This document shows, piece by piece, positions 34,801-46,136 of a stretch of 64,000 bases of DNA; positions within the stretch are counted from its first letter, which is position 1, and every line of letters starts with the position of its first letter. Location of the stretch: contig JAVLRN010000011.1 in assembly GCA_032821775.1 (NCBI GenBank), forward strand, positions 2,542,001 through 2,606,000, read 5' to 3'. This DNA is from Sanguinoderma infundibulare. Taxonomy: Eukaryota > Basidiomycota > Agaricomycetes > Polyporales > Polyporaceae. Position numbers and translations under genes: made by a program. The notes beneath the pieces were generated by a model. That model was not told where the DNA came from and did no database searches. It was given only the letters and a program-made list of their open reading frames with translations.

Positions 34801-37250
34801 TTTCACTTGATTACTTTCGCATTGAACTGTGTTTCGACATATGAGAACCATTGTCGTGTAGCCTGCAGTGCATTATCTTTGGTGTGAAGGCAAATTGCCC
34901 ACACATACGACGAGTAATCATCATAGAGTAGGATTGCATGCTGGTACTTGTGGTACGACAGCATAGGGAAAGATTTCAGATCAACATGGATCAACTCAAA
35001 AGGTCGGGATGCACGCTGATTGTCAATCGGGTGAGATTGCGATGGCATTTTGCCTTCAGCACATCCACGGCAAATTGAGTCCTTTTTGGGAGTCTCGACA
35101 ATCGGACACTTCTCAGTGTGTTTCCGAAGATGTCTCAACACATCGTCTGAAGGATGACCTAAGCGACGGTGGAGAGTTTCATGATCTATGCCTTTTAGCG
35201 CAACCATGTTTCGTGCCTGTATAGGCTGCGCATAAATAACATAAATTGTATCACCAACATTGCGCAGTTCAAAAGAAACAATGCACTCATTATTGTGGTA
35301 GAGCGAGATCTTGGCGGTAGTAGCACGCGCCGACATCCTGTCTCGCAGAAGAGCACCCATAGAAATGAGTTTGTTGGTGAGATTAGGAACTAAGGCGACA
35401 TTTTTCAGCTTTAACGTTCCACCTGTTTCCAGTAATAGGAAAACAGTGCCTTCGCCAGTCATATAAGTTACGCCATCAGCAGTATTGAGTGGCAGTTTGG
35501 TCTTGTAGTAGCGGAAATCAGCAAAATCACCCATAGAATAGGTGAAGTGCATAGACGCTCCTGAGTCGAGCATCCAAAGGTCGTTATTAACAACTGATTT
35601 CGCTTTCCCCTTACATTTCGCGCACGCTGCATGTGTGGAGCGGTGAATACATGTATTACTTTCTGTAGCCACTTGTAATACAGGTGTAGCTACAGGTACG
35701 CGCGATACATCTACATGACGAGAGGGTTTTGCGACACTAGTCACTGCCAATTGAGGCGTGCAGTCAGCATACAACTCATAATGTAGTGGGGAAGGGACTG
35801 ACCATTGACGATCAAAGAACTCCTCGACGTCATCATCCTGCTCGTCTTCACTGCTGAGCCCGAGGGATATGGTGTCCTCCATGTCCACGTCCTCGGCGAC
35901 CGCGCCTATGCACTCCCTGAGGTGCGGCCTGATGTGCTCCCTGAGGGTGCGCCGGCAGCGCTTGGGCTCACGGTCCTTGCGGTCCGTGTCCTCATCGCTG
36001 TCCACCTCGACGATCTGCGTGCTGCTGGGGCCCGCGAAGGGTGTTGAGCTGCGTGACACGTCCGGGCTGGTGTGGCGGGAGTCCACGCTGAATGTTGCAG
36101 AGGATTCCGGTGATGAGCGCATTGAGTGCGGCTCTGTCACTGGCGTCGGGATGGGGTCCTTGAAGGTGTCCTCGTTGACGCAGCTGTATTGGCCGCTGGC
36201 CATGATGAGCACCTCGAGCGTCTTGATGCGCTCGATGGTCGGCTCCACACCTAACTGCGTTGCAAGGTCGAATGCACGTGTGAGTGCAGGGTACTGGTGG
36301 TTGGGGCCGGTCTTCGTGCGGACGGGCTTGCGCAGGAGCGCACGTGGGTCCTCCAGGTGTGGCAGCATGCCCTTGGTGATGGTAGGGAGTTCAGCGACGT
36401 GCGCGATGTGGGCATGCTGGTGTGCACCTTGGTGCTGTTGGAAACAGCCACATCCTCCACGCTGACCACGATGGCCTTGGCCTTGCTGCTGCTGCCCCTG
36501 AAGGCGCTGCTGCTGGTGCTGCTGCCCATGCGGGCACTGCTGCTGCTGCTGCCCTTGCGGGCACTGCTGCTGGTGGAAGGTGGGGTCTTGCGGCTTGCAC
36601 TTGACTGCTGAGATCTTGTTCGCGCTGTCGCACGGCTTCTGCTGGTGGCACCCCTGGTGCTGCTCCCAGTGCATGATTATGCGATTGCGTACTTCATCAA
36701 AAGTCACCTGGTGCATGGCAGGGTTCGCCATTGTGCCAGTGATCCCTGAGATGTAGACCTGGATGACAGGGTCCATCGCCGGCGGGAGCTTCAAGAGGAG
36801 GATCATCCCCTTGATGTGCTCGGCAATGGTGAACTCGTTGGTCTCGAGGGTTTGGAAGTGAGCGCGGAGCTTGTCCATCGCTGGGATGGGGTTGCCATCA
36901 GCAGGGATGGTTATGTCCATGGCAGCGCGGAAGTCCTGGTAGACGACCAGGATGCCGGGCTTGCCATAGGTGTCCTTGAGGTGGTCTCAGACCTCCTTGG
37001 CGGTGGTTTTGGACTCGATTGCGGTGCCGATGGCGTCGTCGACATGGAGGTGAATATTGCCTCGTGCAGAGGAGTCGTCTTCATCCCACTTGTCGATTTC
37101 GTCCTGATCAGCGGTGGTAGCGGGCTTGGTCCTAGTCATCGGTTTGACCCAACAACTCTTGGATTGGAGGAAAGCCTGCATTTTCGGCGCCCACACAAGG
37201 TAGTTGGGGCCAGTGAGGAGAGGAATGGCATTGACGAGGTCCTTCGACAT
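31830..37250 (-). pseudogene. gag-pol polyprotein of copia element, six in-frame stops
   Basis: From the ATG at 37250 one frame runs to 31830 (about 1807 codons) without a frameshift. It is interrupted by stops at 36987, 34803, 33822, 33318, 32577 and 32256, all TGA. Gag-like N-terminus: LTGPNYLVWAPKMQAFL. A Gln/His-rich block lies at about 36420-36660. Protease: WMLDSGASMHFTYS. Pre-integrase: LHRRLGHPSDDVL, with a CRGCAEGKM zinc motif. Integrase: NGRAERIIRTLMDKSEAMRH. Reverse transcriptase: LDVRSAYLYGKLDEEIY and YVDN, where the family has YVDD. RNase H: LSSTEAEYMAMSDC. The acidic track at 33560-33740 is the usual linker between integrase and RT. The element is not autonomous as it stands. 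Confidence 0.9.
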
Positions 37251-37582
37251 GGCGATCGATAAGATGATTTGAAGTCTGGACAGAAGAGACTAGTTAGTCA
37301 TCATTCTGAACAACGATTAAAGAGAAGAGAGGAATGCCGGAAGCGTATACCGGCATAAGTTCCCCCTCTTGTGGCATTGGCAGGCAGCGATAACAAAGAT
37401 CGCACCACATCCAAGCCACCATCATGTGTGGCCAGCAGTGTATGATCGCGCCTGATCCAACACATGGATAGTCTGCCATAATGGCGACAAGGGATAGATG
37501 ATAAACGTGTAAAAACACCAGGTGAGCTGGTGAGGAGTGGATCACAGCCAGCAGCGAGTGGCGCAGTATCCACAACATCGAC

Positions 37583-37596
37583 CAGGGCTCATAACC
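37583..37596 (-). other. Primer-binding site of copia element (initiator tRNA-Met anticodon arm)
   Basis: On the plus strand the bases next to the LTR read CAGGGCTCATAACC, which equals the anticodon stem-loop of eukaryotic initiator tRNA-Met. The element's own strand is therefore complementary to it, as in half-tRNA priming known from Drosophila copia. Confidence 0.75.
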
Positions 37597-37947
37597 TGTC
37601 AAGCACAGTGGGGGTTGCCCACTGTGGGGTGCAACTAGATGCAGCAGTCACACATACTCACCTGGCTAGAGAGGTAGAGAGGCTGTAGAGGCGAGTGAGG
37701 AGAAGAGTAGAAGAACTATTCATATTAGGGCCAATGGGGGCCATATATATACTACAGAGCATACTGCATTACTAAGGCTATACAGTATAAGACATGCCAT
37801 ACCAGGATACAAGATATGGCATCACATGAGATGATCATGTGCGGCGGCTATACAGCGCCTGTGCAATGGATGTGATATCGGGCTGTGCCGATATCAAGAT
37901 ATGCAGCTATGCTGTGCAATGCTATGCTTGGCTATGCACGTTCAACA
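37597..37947 (-). repeat. 5' LTR of copia element
   Basis: 351 bp; begins TGTTGAACGTG on the coding strand and ends TGCTTGACA. Confidence 0.9.
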
Positions 37948-38276
37948 GCATGAGACTGTGAAATGCTTACTGCGGAGATAGGACTTCTACGCATATGGAG
38001 ACTTGCGGACGGAGATGCGCCAGTGGGGTCAGTACGACGAGGACGATGCCTGGCTGTATGCGGCCCAAATGATATGTCCCCTCGCTGCCGCTCATGATGC
38101 TTCATCAATGCTCACGACCGGATCAAAGTGTCATCCGTCAAAGCTCTGCATAGGTGTCAGATTATCCACCGCGACATCAAGCCGGACAACTTCTTCCTCA
38201 ACTCGCGCCACGAGGTTGTACTCGGTGACTTCGGCCTCTGTCGTACGTTTGGATGGTCCGTCAATGAACAGCCGTG

Positions 38277-39279
38277 TAGAGTCTACACACACCCTTGCAA
38301 GTGCACCGGTTTATTAAACTGACACAACTTGCAAGTGTGCGCGGAGAGATCCGGAGGGGTATGGGCGGTGATGGGGCGGGGGAGAGAAGGGGCAACGGTC
38401 GCGCAGCAGTCAGACGTGCACGATCGTCGGATGATCATCCGGACTATCTTTGCGGTGGACGGTGTGGATATTCGTCCACATTTCATTGCATAGATATTCG
38501 GAGCCCACCCAGCAGCTGACAGGGGACCGAGGGCAGGCGAACAGAGGAAGAGGGCAGGCAGATGGTCAACAGGGCACGGGTGACAGTGTGTAGATCAGTT
38601 TTTCTCGGACAGACGGGATGACGATTGCCAAGACCAATCTGGTGATGTCTGCCCCATCAGACAGATCAAGATAAGGATCAAGCACAGAGTTGTAGCAAAA
38701 TAAGGCATGGGCAGGATTCAAACCAGGGCATGCAGCAAGAACTACCAAACAGCACAGGCGCTGGAGCCCACTACACTACAATGGCTTTTCAGTAAAGCAT
38801 TGTTGCGATCTTATTATTCCTTTTACAGTCGAGCGCTTATAGTCTGGACTTGTGCCCGCCTGAGTGCTCCCATCTCAGAGACCCTCCGAGACGGGAGCAC
38901 TCAGGCGGGACTCCAAAGCCTCATTTGCACAATAAAGACAGATGGGCGACCTCTGGACATAAGTCCATTTTGTCCTTGGTATTGCAGCGGGGATCAGGGT
39001 GTCGCCACTTGCATCTGGGCATCATGCTTGGCATCAGGGCGAGGCACTGCCATCAGAGTGGGCGGTCACTTGCATCAGCGCGGGCGCGAGCATAAGCGCT
39101 GTAAAGATGTGTTATAGGCATTTTCTTTCGCAGTAGTTTTAATGAACCGATGGTGTAGTGGTAGAACCGGTTGTAGTTCAATGGGTTGATAGTAATTGTT
39201 CTGTGGTACTTGGTTCGAGTCTGAGTGGTTGTAAATTTTTAAAAAAACTGATTAATTAGCATTGACGGTATCTACACCG
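38277..39279. mobile_element. 1-kb insertion/replacement in kinase pseudogene with tRNA-like boxes
   Basis: Against the intact kinase, about 135 nt of exon are replaced by about 1003 nt of unrelated DNA. TCTACAC occurs near both ends (38282-38288 and 39271-39277). Inside are two tRNA-type promoter pairs in opposite orientation. The minus pair has TAGTGTAGTGG (38768-38778) with GGTTTGAATCC (38713-38723). The plus pair has TGGTGTAGTGG (39151-39161) with GGTTCGAGTCT (39212-39222), followed by T- and A-rich sequence. This suggests SINE-like elements. A perfect 17-bp hairpin lies at 38855-38909. No protein-coding gene is seen. Confidence 0.55.
38855..38909. repeat. Perfect 17-bp inverted repeat
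   Basis: CCCGCCTGAGTGCTCCC at 38855-38871 is exactly reverse-complemented at 38893-38909, with a 21-nt spacer. It could be a small transposon end, a hairpin RNA or a chance palindrome; there is no terminator-type U tract. Confidence 0.7.
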
Positions 39280-40675
39280 GGCTGGTATTCATACGAGGCG
39301 GTCATCTTTTCCCTTGGAGTGGTTCTCTATGAGTTGTTGTACGGCAAGGTACGTGATTCATCTGGCAAGCGGGACATTGTTGACGTTAATGTCGCGATAG
39401 CTGCCATTCGGAATGCGCAACGACGACCAGAGGGACGACCTGGTCCGTCTCACGGCTCACGGAGAGTTGAAGTTCGACGACTCCTCCGCGAGTGAGGAAG
39501 CGGCTGATCTCCTCCGCATGGTGCGTCGTTCTCCGCTCGTCTCTGCGTCGCGTCGTGTTGAACGTCTTTTCTCTTGAAGATGTTGGCCAAGGACCCGCGC
39601 AAGCGACCTAGCTGGAAGGTGATCAAGGGCCATCCCTGGTTCCAGTCAATGTGCGTTTGTTCGTATGTGGCCGCCCGGTTTGAGCTTATGCAGGTCTACA
39701 GTGATTGGCGCAAGATTGCCTCGAGGCCTCAGCCTCCGAACCCTGTTATGTTCGAGCATTTCGAACCTGTATGCTGTTTATCTTTCTCCTGTTGGATAGG
39801 CTGTTGGATGCTGAGACCACCTGCAGACCACGGAAGCACGGTCCACCAAGTTCGGCAAGCCTTACGCCAACGACGAGGCACCGTATCCCTTCTTCGACTG
39901 GACTTCCCCGGAGATCCACTTCCAGCGCTCTGTCTCGACTGCTACCTTGTTCAAGGTCTCCCGCGATTGGGTCGCCACTCCGGCTTCGGGATGGCCTGTG
40001 GCCCCACCCCAGAGCGACGTTTTGGCACTCCCCATTGTCAAGCCCTCACCTGCTCACGCCATTGCCGCAGCGAATTCTGGACTCATCGACGCGCACCAGT
40101 CTATGTCGGCGAATGTCGTTCACGTACCGTTCGATGGTCCCACTTCCGTGATTGGCCCCATGGTCTCTGGAGCTCCGTCCTTCGAATCCGATGACGTCGT
40201 CAAGGTCCGGGACGACTCCCCGGCCGTCACTGCGCTTACTGCCGACGCGACCGTGTGCATGCCGGTAACATCCTTCTTCGCGGTCCAGAAGGACGTCGGC
40301 GCAGGCGTGGTCATCGTCTCCCCCGCTCCGAACGGCACCTCGAACACCTTGGCAACGTCCTCATGCGGAGATCACGCCTTCGGTACCACCCTCGTCAACG
40401 GCGACGTGACCAAGAGCATTTCCAAAGTCTCAGTACACCTGAAACCTTCTGTGGTCGTGGTCCGCTCGCGAGGTAGCTGCAGCCACTCTTCGTCCTCGGG
40501 CTCTCCCTCCCGTTGCCCTCGCAGCTCGACGTCTTCCGTCACGGACTCGAGCGGTCCCTCGTCACCCCCACGTTCGTCTTCGCGGGGATCGTTTGGCAAG
40601 AAGGTGAAGGGCTTGTGGAAGTCACTGGCGGGATCCAAGGGCGGTCGTCGTCGCTCGAAGCAGACGACCGTCTGA

Positions 40676-41309
40676 AGATTCCGAGCGTTGCTACTGCATC
40701 TAGGACTCATTTCAGGTTTGTATCTCGCCGAGATTGTGATCCCACACTCGGATTGCCACATGTGCCATATCATTTTGGGTTACGGAATACCCCACAGCCT
40801 ACTAGCATTTAGCAGATGATTGTACTTGTACTTACCATACCCTCTAAGAGGGTTCACTGGCTCATGTATCACATAGCACACTCACGGATATAGATTGCAT
40901 TATGGTTTTCCCGTTTAGGACAACTCACGGGAACAAGTGCAGGTGGTGACTTTCCAGCCTGTGCCAACTTTTGGGCGAAGCGTTTGACCGCTTGAGTTCA
41001 TTTTAAGCTGTTGGATGAGATGCTAAGAGATGTGCCAGTGGTCGTGGTTGGTGGACGGAGTCACGGCGCGGAATCCGGACGATGCCGGATGCGGGTAGAC
41101 TCGGAGTCTTATGCTTATGTTTGGTCCCTGTCGCTGCTTTTACCTCGGCCGGTCACCCGCTCTCGCGGGGAAGCATGTCTCAATATTCAAGTTCAAGCTT
41201 CAAAGTGTTGCCCTCTCACGCAATATTGGCTTATATAACTTGAGCGCGGCTGGCCTTCCTGCTTATCAGGCATGTCTCACCGGGCCAGCCTGCCACCCCA
41301 TACCCTTCG
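40676..41309. promoter_or_regulatory. Kinase 3' flank and promoter of reductase B
   Basis: The first ~230 bp (to about 40910) are nearly identical to the flank after the intact kinase (57022-57260), marking the end of the duplicated block. TATATAA at 41232-41238 lies 72 nt upstream of the reductase B ATG. Confidence 0.6.
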
Positions 41310-44300
41310 ATGCCCTCCTTACCTAGCACCTACGTCTCTCCCCGGTCCTTCATCGAGTCAGGCAACATTGCTGTTCCAGAACTCTTTGAATGGCACGCCC
41401 GCGAAAATCCTATAATCGAGCTTTTCCGCTTTCATACTGGCCGCACTCTAGAGCATTTGTCGTACGCCGAGGTCTACAAAGGCATCCTCCGTGCCGCACG
41501 ATTAGTGTCTTCCTTTATCGGGACAGGCATTCACGAATCCCACGTCATCGGTGTCCTAGCCACCGCAGGTGCGTCGCCCACGGATGGATCACAGCGCAAT
41601 TCCGCTGGAGCTGATAGACTCGCACCACAGATTCCATCACATATGCGACTATTCTGTTGGGCATCCTTCGCGCGGGTCATGTCGCATTCCCGATCTCGCC
41701 ACGGAACTCTGCCGCCGGCGTGGCTGACCTTCTGCGCAAGACAAAGTGCACTCACATTATATTGACCCAGGACCTACACGTGCAAGGTCTGGCACGGGGA
41801 GGTCTCTCGGAGTCGGACGGCATTACGCCGCATGTAATGCCGCAGTTCGAAGACCTGTATCCTGTTGGACCATCGGAGGACAATGTCGACGTTTTGATGC
41901 CCAAGTTCAACCTCGATGCTCCTGCGTTCATCTTGCACTCGTCCGGTATGCGTCTTATTTCGGCTTGATTACCACCGAAGCTGACCATTCCTTTCCAGGA
42001 TCGACTAACCACCCCAAGCCCATCACTTGGTCCCACCGCGCACTGATCATCTGGATCACATCCCACCAATGTACGTTTCCCGGCCCCCACGGCTTTGCAC
42101 CAAGTCTGACGCGTCTGAACCATATTACAGGGAAATCGCACTCACTCGGGGCAATCATCGGAGCTCATGGCATCCCAATGTTCCACGCTTTGGGAATCGT
42201 TTCAGTCGTTGTCGCGGTGCGTTCGAATGTGGTTGTCGTGCATACAGCTCCTACACAATGCTCGCTTTTAGGCAACGATAAACCGCGTCCTCTGTTTGTT
42301 CCCGCCTGCGTCTCCGCCTACGGTACCGAACGCAGAGAACGTCTTCGAAGGCGCGGTCAAAACAGGGGCTGATGTTCTGTATGCTGTCCCCTCATTCGTC
42401 GAGGTGAGCTCCTCCGGATGCAGATCAATATTGGCGCTAATTCTAGTCGGTTGGTAGCTATGGGCGTGCGATCCCGAGAAGGTCACTGCAATGAAGCGAA
42501 TGAAGGGCCTGGTCAGTGATTGCCGATTTCCTCTCGTTATGGTTGGGCTTATTCGCTTATAGGTCTTCGGAGGCGCCCCTTTGAACAAGGCCATCGGGGA
42601 CGCGCTGGCCTCTCAGGGTATTTCGTTATTCTCGGCATATGGCAGGTGAGTGAATGTTGTAAATAGACATATCTTGGCGGAAGTCCGGGTGACTGATCGT
42701 ATATTTCACAGTACAGAAGTTGGCGCGATTTCAGCCGGGATGAGAGGCGAGTTTGGTCGTCGAGTATACAATCTTGACGGAGGCTGACCGGGACCGAGGA
42801 CCTTCTAGCTGAGCCCGGCATGGACTGGGAATACTTTAGTCTGTGCCACTTGATTGACCCTGTCATGCGGCCCATGGGAGATGGGACATACGAGCTTCTC
42901 GTTCTGGTAGGCGATCGCTTTCTCTCCTAGGTCGTCGTCGGTGACGTTTGAGACGAATATTGCTCCTCTAGGCGACATCCAAGTGCCCGCCTAGGTTGAT
43001 CAACGATAAAGTGGACGGGATAGACGCGTACGCGACTAACGACCTTCTCGAGCCTCATCCAACCAAGCCTGGTCTATGGAAGATCTACGGGAGGGTAGAC
43101 GACCAAATCGTCCTCTCAAACGGTGAAAAGGTTGGTTGAATACACCTGTGTCCCAGGCTCGGCTTGCGATTTTCGTTGCGCCAACAACGCATTTTTCCAG
43201 ACGAACCCCGGTCCCCTCGAGCATATTATCACCGGCGACCCGCATATCCGCGGATGCCTCTTGTTTGGGCATGGCAAGTTCCAGAACGGGGTGCTCATCG
43301 AGCCGATGTCGGAAGAGCAGTTCGATCCTCAAGACGAAAACAAGTTGGCAGAGTTCAGGAAGAAAATATGGTACGTGAACACTCCGCTCATGGTGAGCCT
43401 GACACCCGATTTGTCTCAAGGCCTACAGTAGAGCGCGCCAACGCGATCGCTCCTCAGCATTCCCGCATATTTAAGGAGGTACGAAGTGATCACCTTCCAG
43501 ACCCCCACTCTTGCAGACGCTGACTGTGTTTAAGATGATCATTGTTACCTCTTCCTCGAAGCCGTTCACGTATAACGCTAAGGGTTCCCCTCGTCGTGTG
43601 CCTATTCTCACCGAGTATGAACGCGAGATCGAGGCACTATACGCCACAGTAGACCAGAGTGCGCGAGGCGACGTCTCTCCCCCTTCGTCTTGGAGCACCC
43701 AGGGCATCAAGACATTTGTACAGACTGTCGTCGAGCGGATCCTTGGTCGTTCTCTTCCGGAGGATGTAGATCTTTTCAGTAATGGTTGTGATAGGTAAGC
43801 CGGTACCTGGGACGTTGGACGTCAGTATTGACCTCGAAACGCGCATTTAGTTTGCAGGCAACGTACATTCGCAACAGCATCTTGCGCGCACTGCGCGACC
43901 ATTCTCCAGCCGCAGCGAGGAGGCTTCCCATGAACGCTGTATTCCAGGCGCCATCTATTGCGGCACTGGCGAGTGTTGTGCACGATGCTCTGTCTGACCC
44001 TTCGCAAGCCAAGGCGACAGCATCGACGCCGGAGCACCTTGTCCACCTTGCAGAACGCTCCTCCGCTCACCTTCCCGCACGTCCTTCGAACCTTTGCCCT
44101 CGGGATAGCACGAAGGACGTCGTGGTGGTAACGGGTACGACAGGCGGATTCGGGTGCGACATCTTGGAGCACCTGTTGCGCGACGACGAGATCGGGATGG
44201 TGTACGCGTTCAATCGGAAGGGCACGGACGCATTGGCAAGGCAGCGAGCTCGTTTTCGTCAGCGGGGCCACGACGAGGGACTGTTGGACTTGCCGAAGTT

Positions 44301-45419
44301 GAGGATAGTTGAGGTGGACCTGCCGGCGGCTGGCTTTGGGATTGCGTGTGGTCTTCTCCAAGAGATTAGAAATTCAGTGACGCACATCATGCACAACGGT
44401 GAGACGCGGTCTATCGAATTGCAGGTCGGTGTTGCTAACTGGTTTGATAGCATGGCAAGTCAACTTTAACCTGAGCGTGTCGTCGTTTGAAGGGGACCTT
44501 GCAGGTCTCCGAAATCTCCTCGAGCTCGCAATCTCTTCGCCGGGCACGGTCCCTCCGAAGGTCATGTTCGTCAGCTCTATCGGAGTTGTCGCGAGTGAGT
44601 ATCCTCTGTGAGCCCTTGACCGAGGTTGGCAGCTCACCATTCGTCTCCAGAATACGAAACCGAGTCATCTGGGGGCGTCGTACCCGAGGAACGTGTTCCG
44701 CCATTTTCGGCAATAGGAACCGGTTACACGGAGTCGAAGTGGGTCGCGGAAGAGACCTTGGTCCAAGTTGCTGATCAAGCAGGCATCCACACTACGTCCG
44801 TCCGATTGGGCCAAGTGTGCGGTGACAGACTGGGCCACTGGAACGAGAAGGAGTGGTTCCCTGCACTGGTGAAATCCGCGTTGTTCACGCGTTGCCTGCC
44901 TGGGGACCTGAATGAAGTAAGCATCTCACTCGCTGGCACTCTCGACGCGGTCTCACCTAGAATTACTGTGCGATATTTAATCAGGCCGGATTCATCTTGA
45001 GCTACTCTGCCGCTCGCGCGTTTGTCGAGATGCGCAAGTCGTCCTCGCACACGTTGCATCTCGTCCATCCCCGCCCGGTCCCTTGGAAGGCGATCATAAC
45101 CCCGATTGCCCAGCAACTCGATGTCCCACTCGTGCCATATTTCCAATGGCTCACAAAGCTGGAGAAGGGCATGGTTAAGGGCTCATCGGAGGAGGTGGAC
45201 GCTATGCGCGCGAACCCAGCGCTGCGTCTCCTGGACTTCTTCCGGGTCCGGGGTACGTCTCGCTCCGAGCAGAGCGCTGCCGTGCGATTTTCGACCACGA
45301 AGGCGGAACTTGGTTCATCGGAGTTGGCTGAGATGCCTATGTTGGGAGGTGAGGACGTGAACCGGTGGATCGCTGGCTGGCGGGCGTCCGGATTCTTGCC
45401 ATCACCAGCGACAGCGTGA
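41310..45419 (+). CDS. NRPS-like adenylate-forming reductase B (A-T-R)
   Basis: Seventeen exons encode 1060 aa: 41310-41568, 41631-41945, 41999-42070, 42131-42216, 42272-42403, 42458-42511, 42563-42645, 42712-42755, 42809-42906, 42972-43130, 43201-43370, 43421-43478, 43535-43794, 43851-44398, 44451-44594, 44651-44916, 44985-45419. Motifs: [13 protein letters not shown] (A3 loop), YGSTEVG, LWKIYGRVDDQI, carrier NGCDSLQATY (Ser about 597), reductase [12 protein letters not shown] (about 691) and TGYTESKWVAE. Most internal exons have the same length and phase as in reductase A (132, 54, 83, 98, 159, 58, 260 and 144 nt), so the pair arose by duplication. It lacks two introns of A, one in the carrier-proximal A domain and one in the reductase domain. 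An aldo/keto reductase gene follows on the same strand. Confidence 0.88.
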
Positions 45420-46136
45420 TATACGACCGTAGCGTCTGGCAGAAAGTTATTACGAAAGTTAGCTTCAGAAATGAACATATTGGATTTGAAGCGACCTCAA
45501 GATCAGCAGAGTTGCAGGGCAAAAAGAGGTCTGTCGTGCGGAACACACGCGGAACGAGCGAGATTCGAACCTTTGACATCGGACATTGCCGACATACCAC
45601 TGTCCTCCAGAAGCGCCCATGCACTGGCATCTCTTCTTCTCGATCTTCAAATTGTCGACGACTTGGAGCTCTTTGGCAAACTGTCCCTGGAAAACTGGTC
45701 TACTCTCCCTGTATTGCAAGATGCGTCTGATTCATCAAAGTGAGTTGCTCCTGAGATTCTGAGCACATCGGGCGACATCACTGATTGCGGATTCACCGAT
45801 CGGTATTTCAGCAGCTTGAGACCTTGGCCCCACTCAGTTGCCGCGATTTCAGGCTCGAGAGTGTGGCGTGGCTGAATCAGCGCATCCTCTGTTTGTTGCG
45901 CGCAACCCAGGCGAGGTCCGGCGCCGCGCGGTGCCAATGAGAATGCGTGGTAGGCGTGGCAGGCGACAGCGTCGGACGGTTTACTCATCGTTCCCCACTA
46001 TACCACCTGGGCCATGGCCAAAGCCGCTCCAGGGTTTTCTGTTGCCAGTGCAGTTGAGTGGCGGCGAGGTATATAAGGCTGACCAGATATCTGCCAAACA
46101 GATCAACGAACTACTCGTCAAACCCATCGTTGTGCC
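45420..46136. promoter_or_regulatory. Spacer with tRNA-like segment and AKR promoter
   Basis: On the minus strand, about 45540-45615, a tRNA-like 3' half includes AAAGGTTCGAATCTCGC. It resembles the segment near 27.85 kb but lacks matching acceptor arms. TATATAAG at 46070-46077 lies 60-67 nt upstream of the aldo/keto reductase ATG. Confidence 0.5.

Larger units (their letters stand above)
31429..37947 (-). mobile_element. Full-length Ty1/copia LTR retrotransposon (decayed)
   Basis: Two 351-bp LTRs (31429-31779 and 37597-37947; TG...CA on the coding strand) flank one minus-strand gag-pol frame. Next to the 5' LTR is a primer-binding site complementary to the anticodon arm of initiator tRNA-Met. 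Next to the 3' LTR is a purine tract (GAGGGGGAG). The domain order protease, integrase, reverse transcriptase, RNase H is that of Ty1/copia elements. The flanking 5-mers are GCGCG and GCATG, consistent with a 5-bp duplication altered by two CpG transitions. It is inserted in an intron of the kinase pseudogene. Confidence 0.93.
30520..40675 (+). pseudogene. Protein kinase pseudogene interrupted by copia element and a second insertion
   Basis: This is the sister of the intact kinase at 54.2-57.0 kb, matching it exon by exon: 30520-30687, about 30748-31401, about 37990-38072, 38128-38276, 39280-39349, 39404-39523, about 39580-39650, 39698-39768, 39827-40675. Breaks seen: a CGA-to-TGA change at 30964-30966; a Ty1/copia element at 31429-37947 inside the intron after exon 2; loss of a splice donor after 38072 (GTACGT has become ATATGT); and an insertion/replacement at 38277-39279. 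The last removes about 135 nt of the activation segment, including the APE-motif region. HRDIKPDNFFLNSR and GDFGLC survive, as does the long Ser-rich C-terminal exon. No functional kinase can be made from it. Confidence 0.88.

Noticed and set aside
36422..36660. Plus-strand Ala/Leu-rich frames opposite the gag region
   Set aside because: They are antisense of the Gln-codon repeats in gag and arise from the CAG/CTG-rich composition.
42563..42906. Loss of function in reductase B because of a TGA near 42782
   Set aside because: A 53-nt intron (42756-42808) at the same place and phase as in reductase A removes the stop and keeps the conserved GMDWEYF segment.
45540..45615. tRNA gene on the minus strand
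   Set aside because: Same problem: good T-loop sequence but no matching acceptor or anticodon arm.
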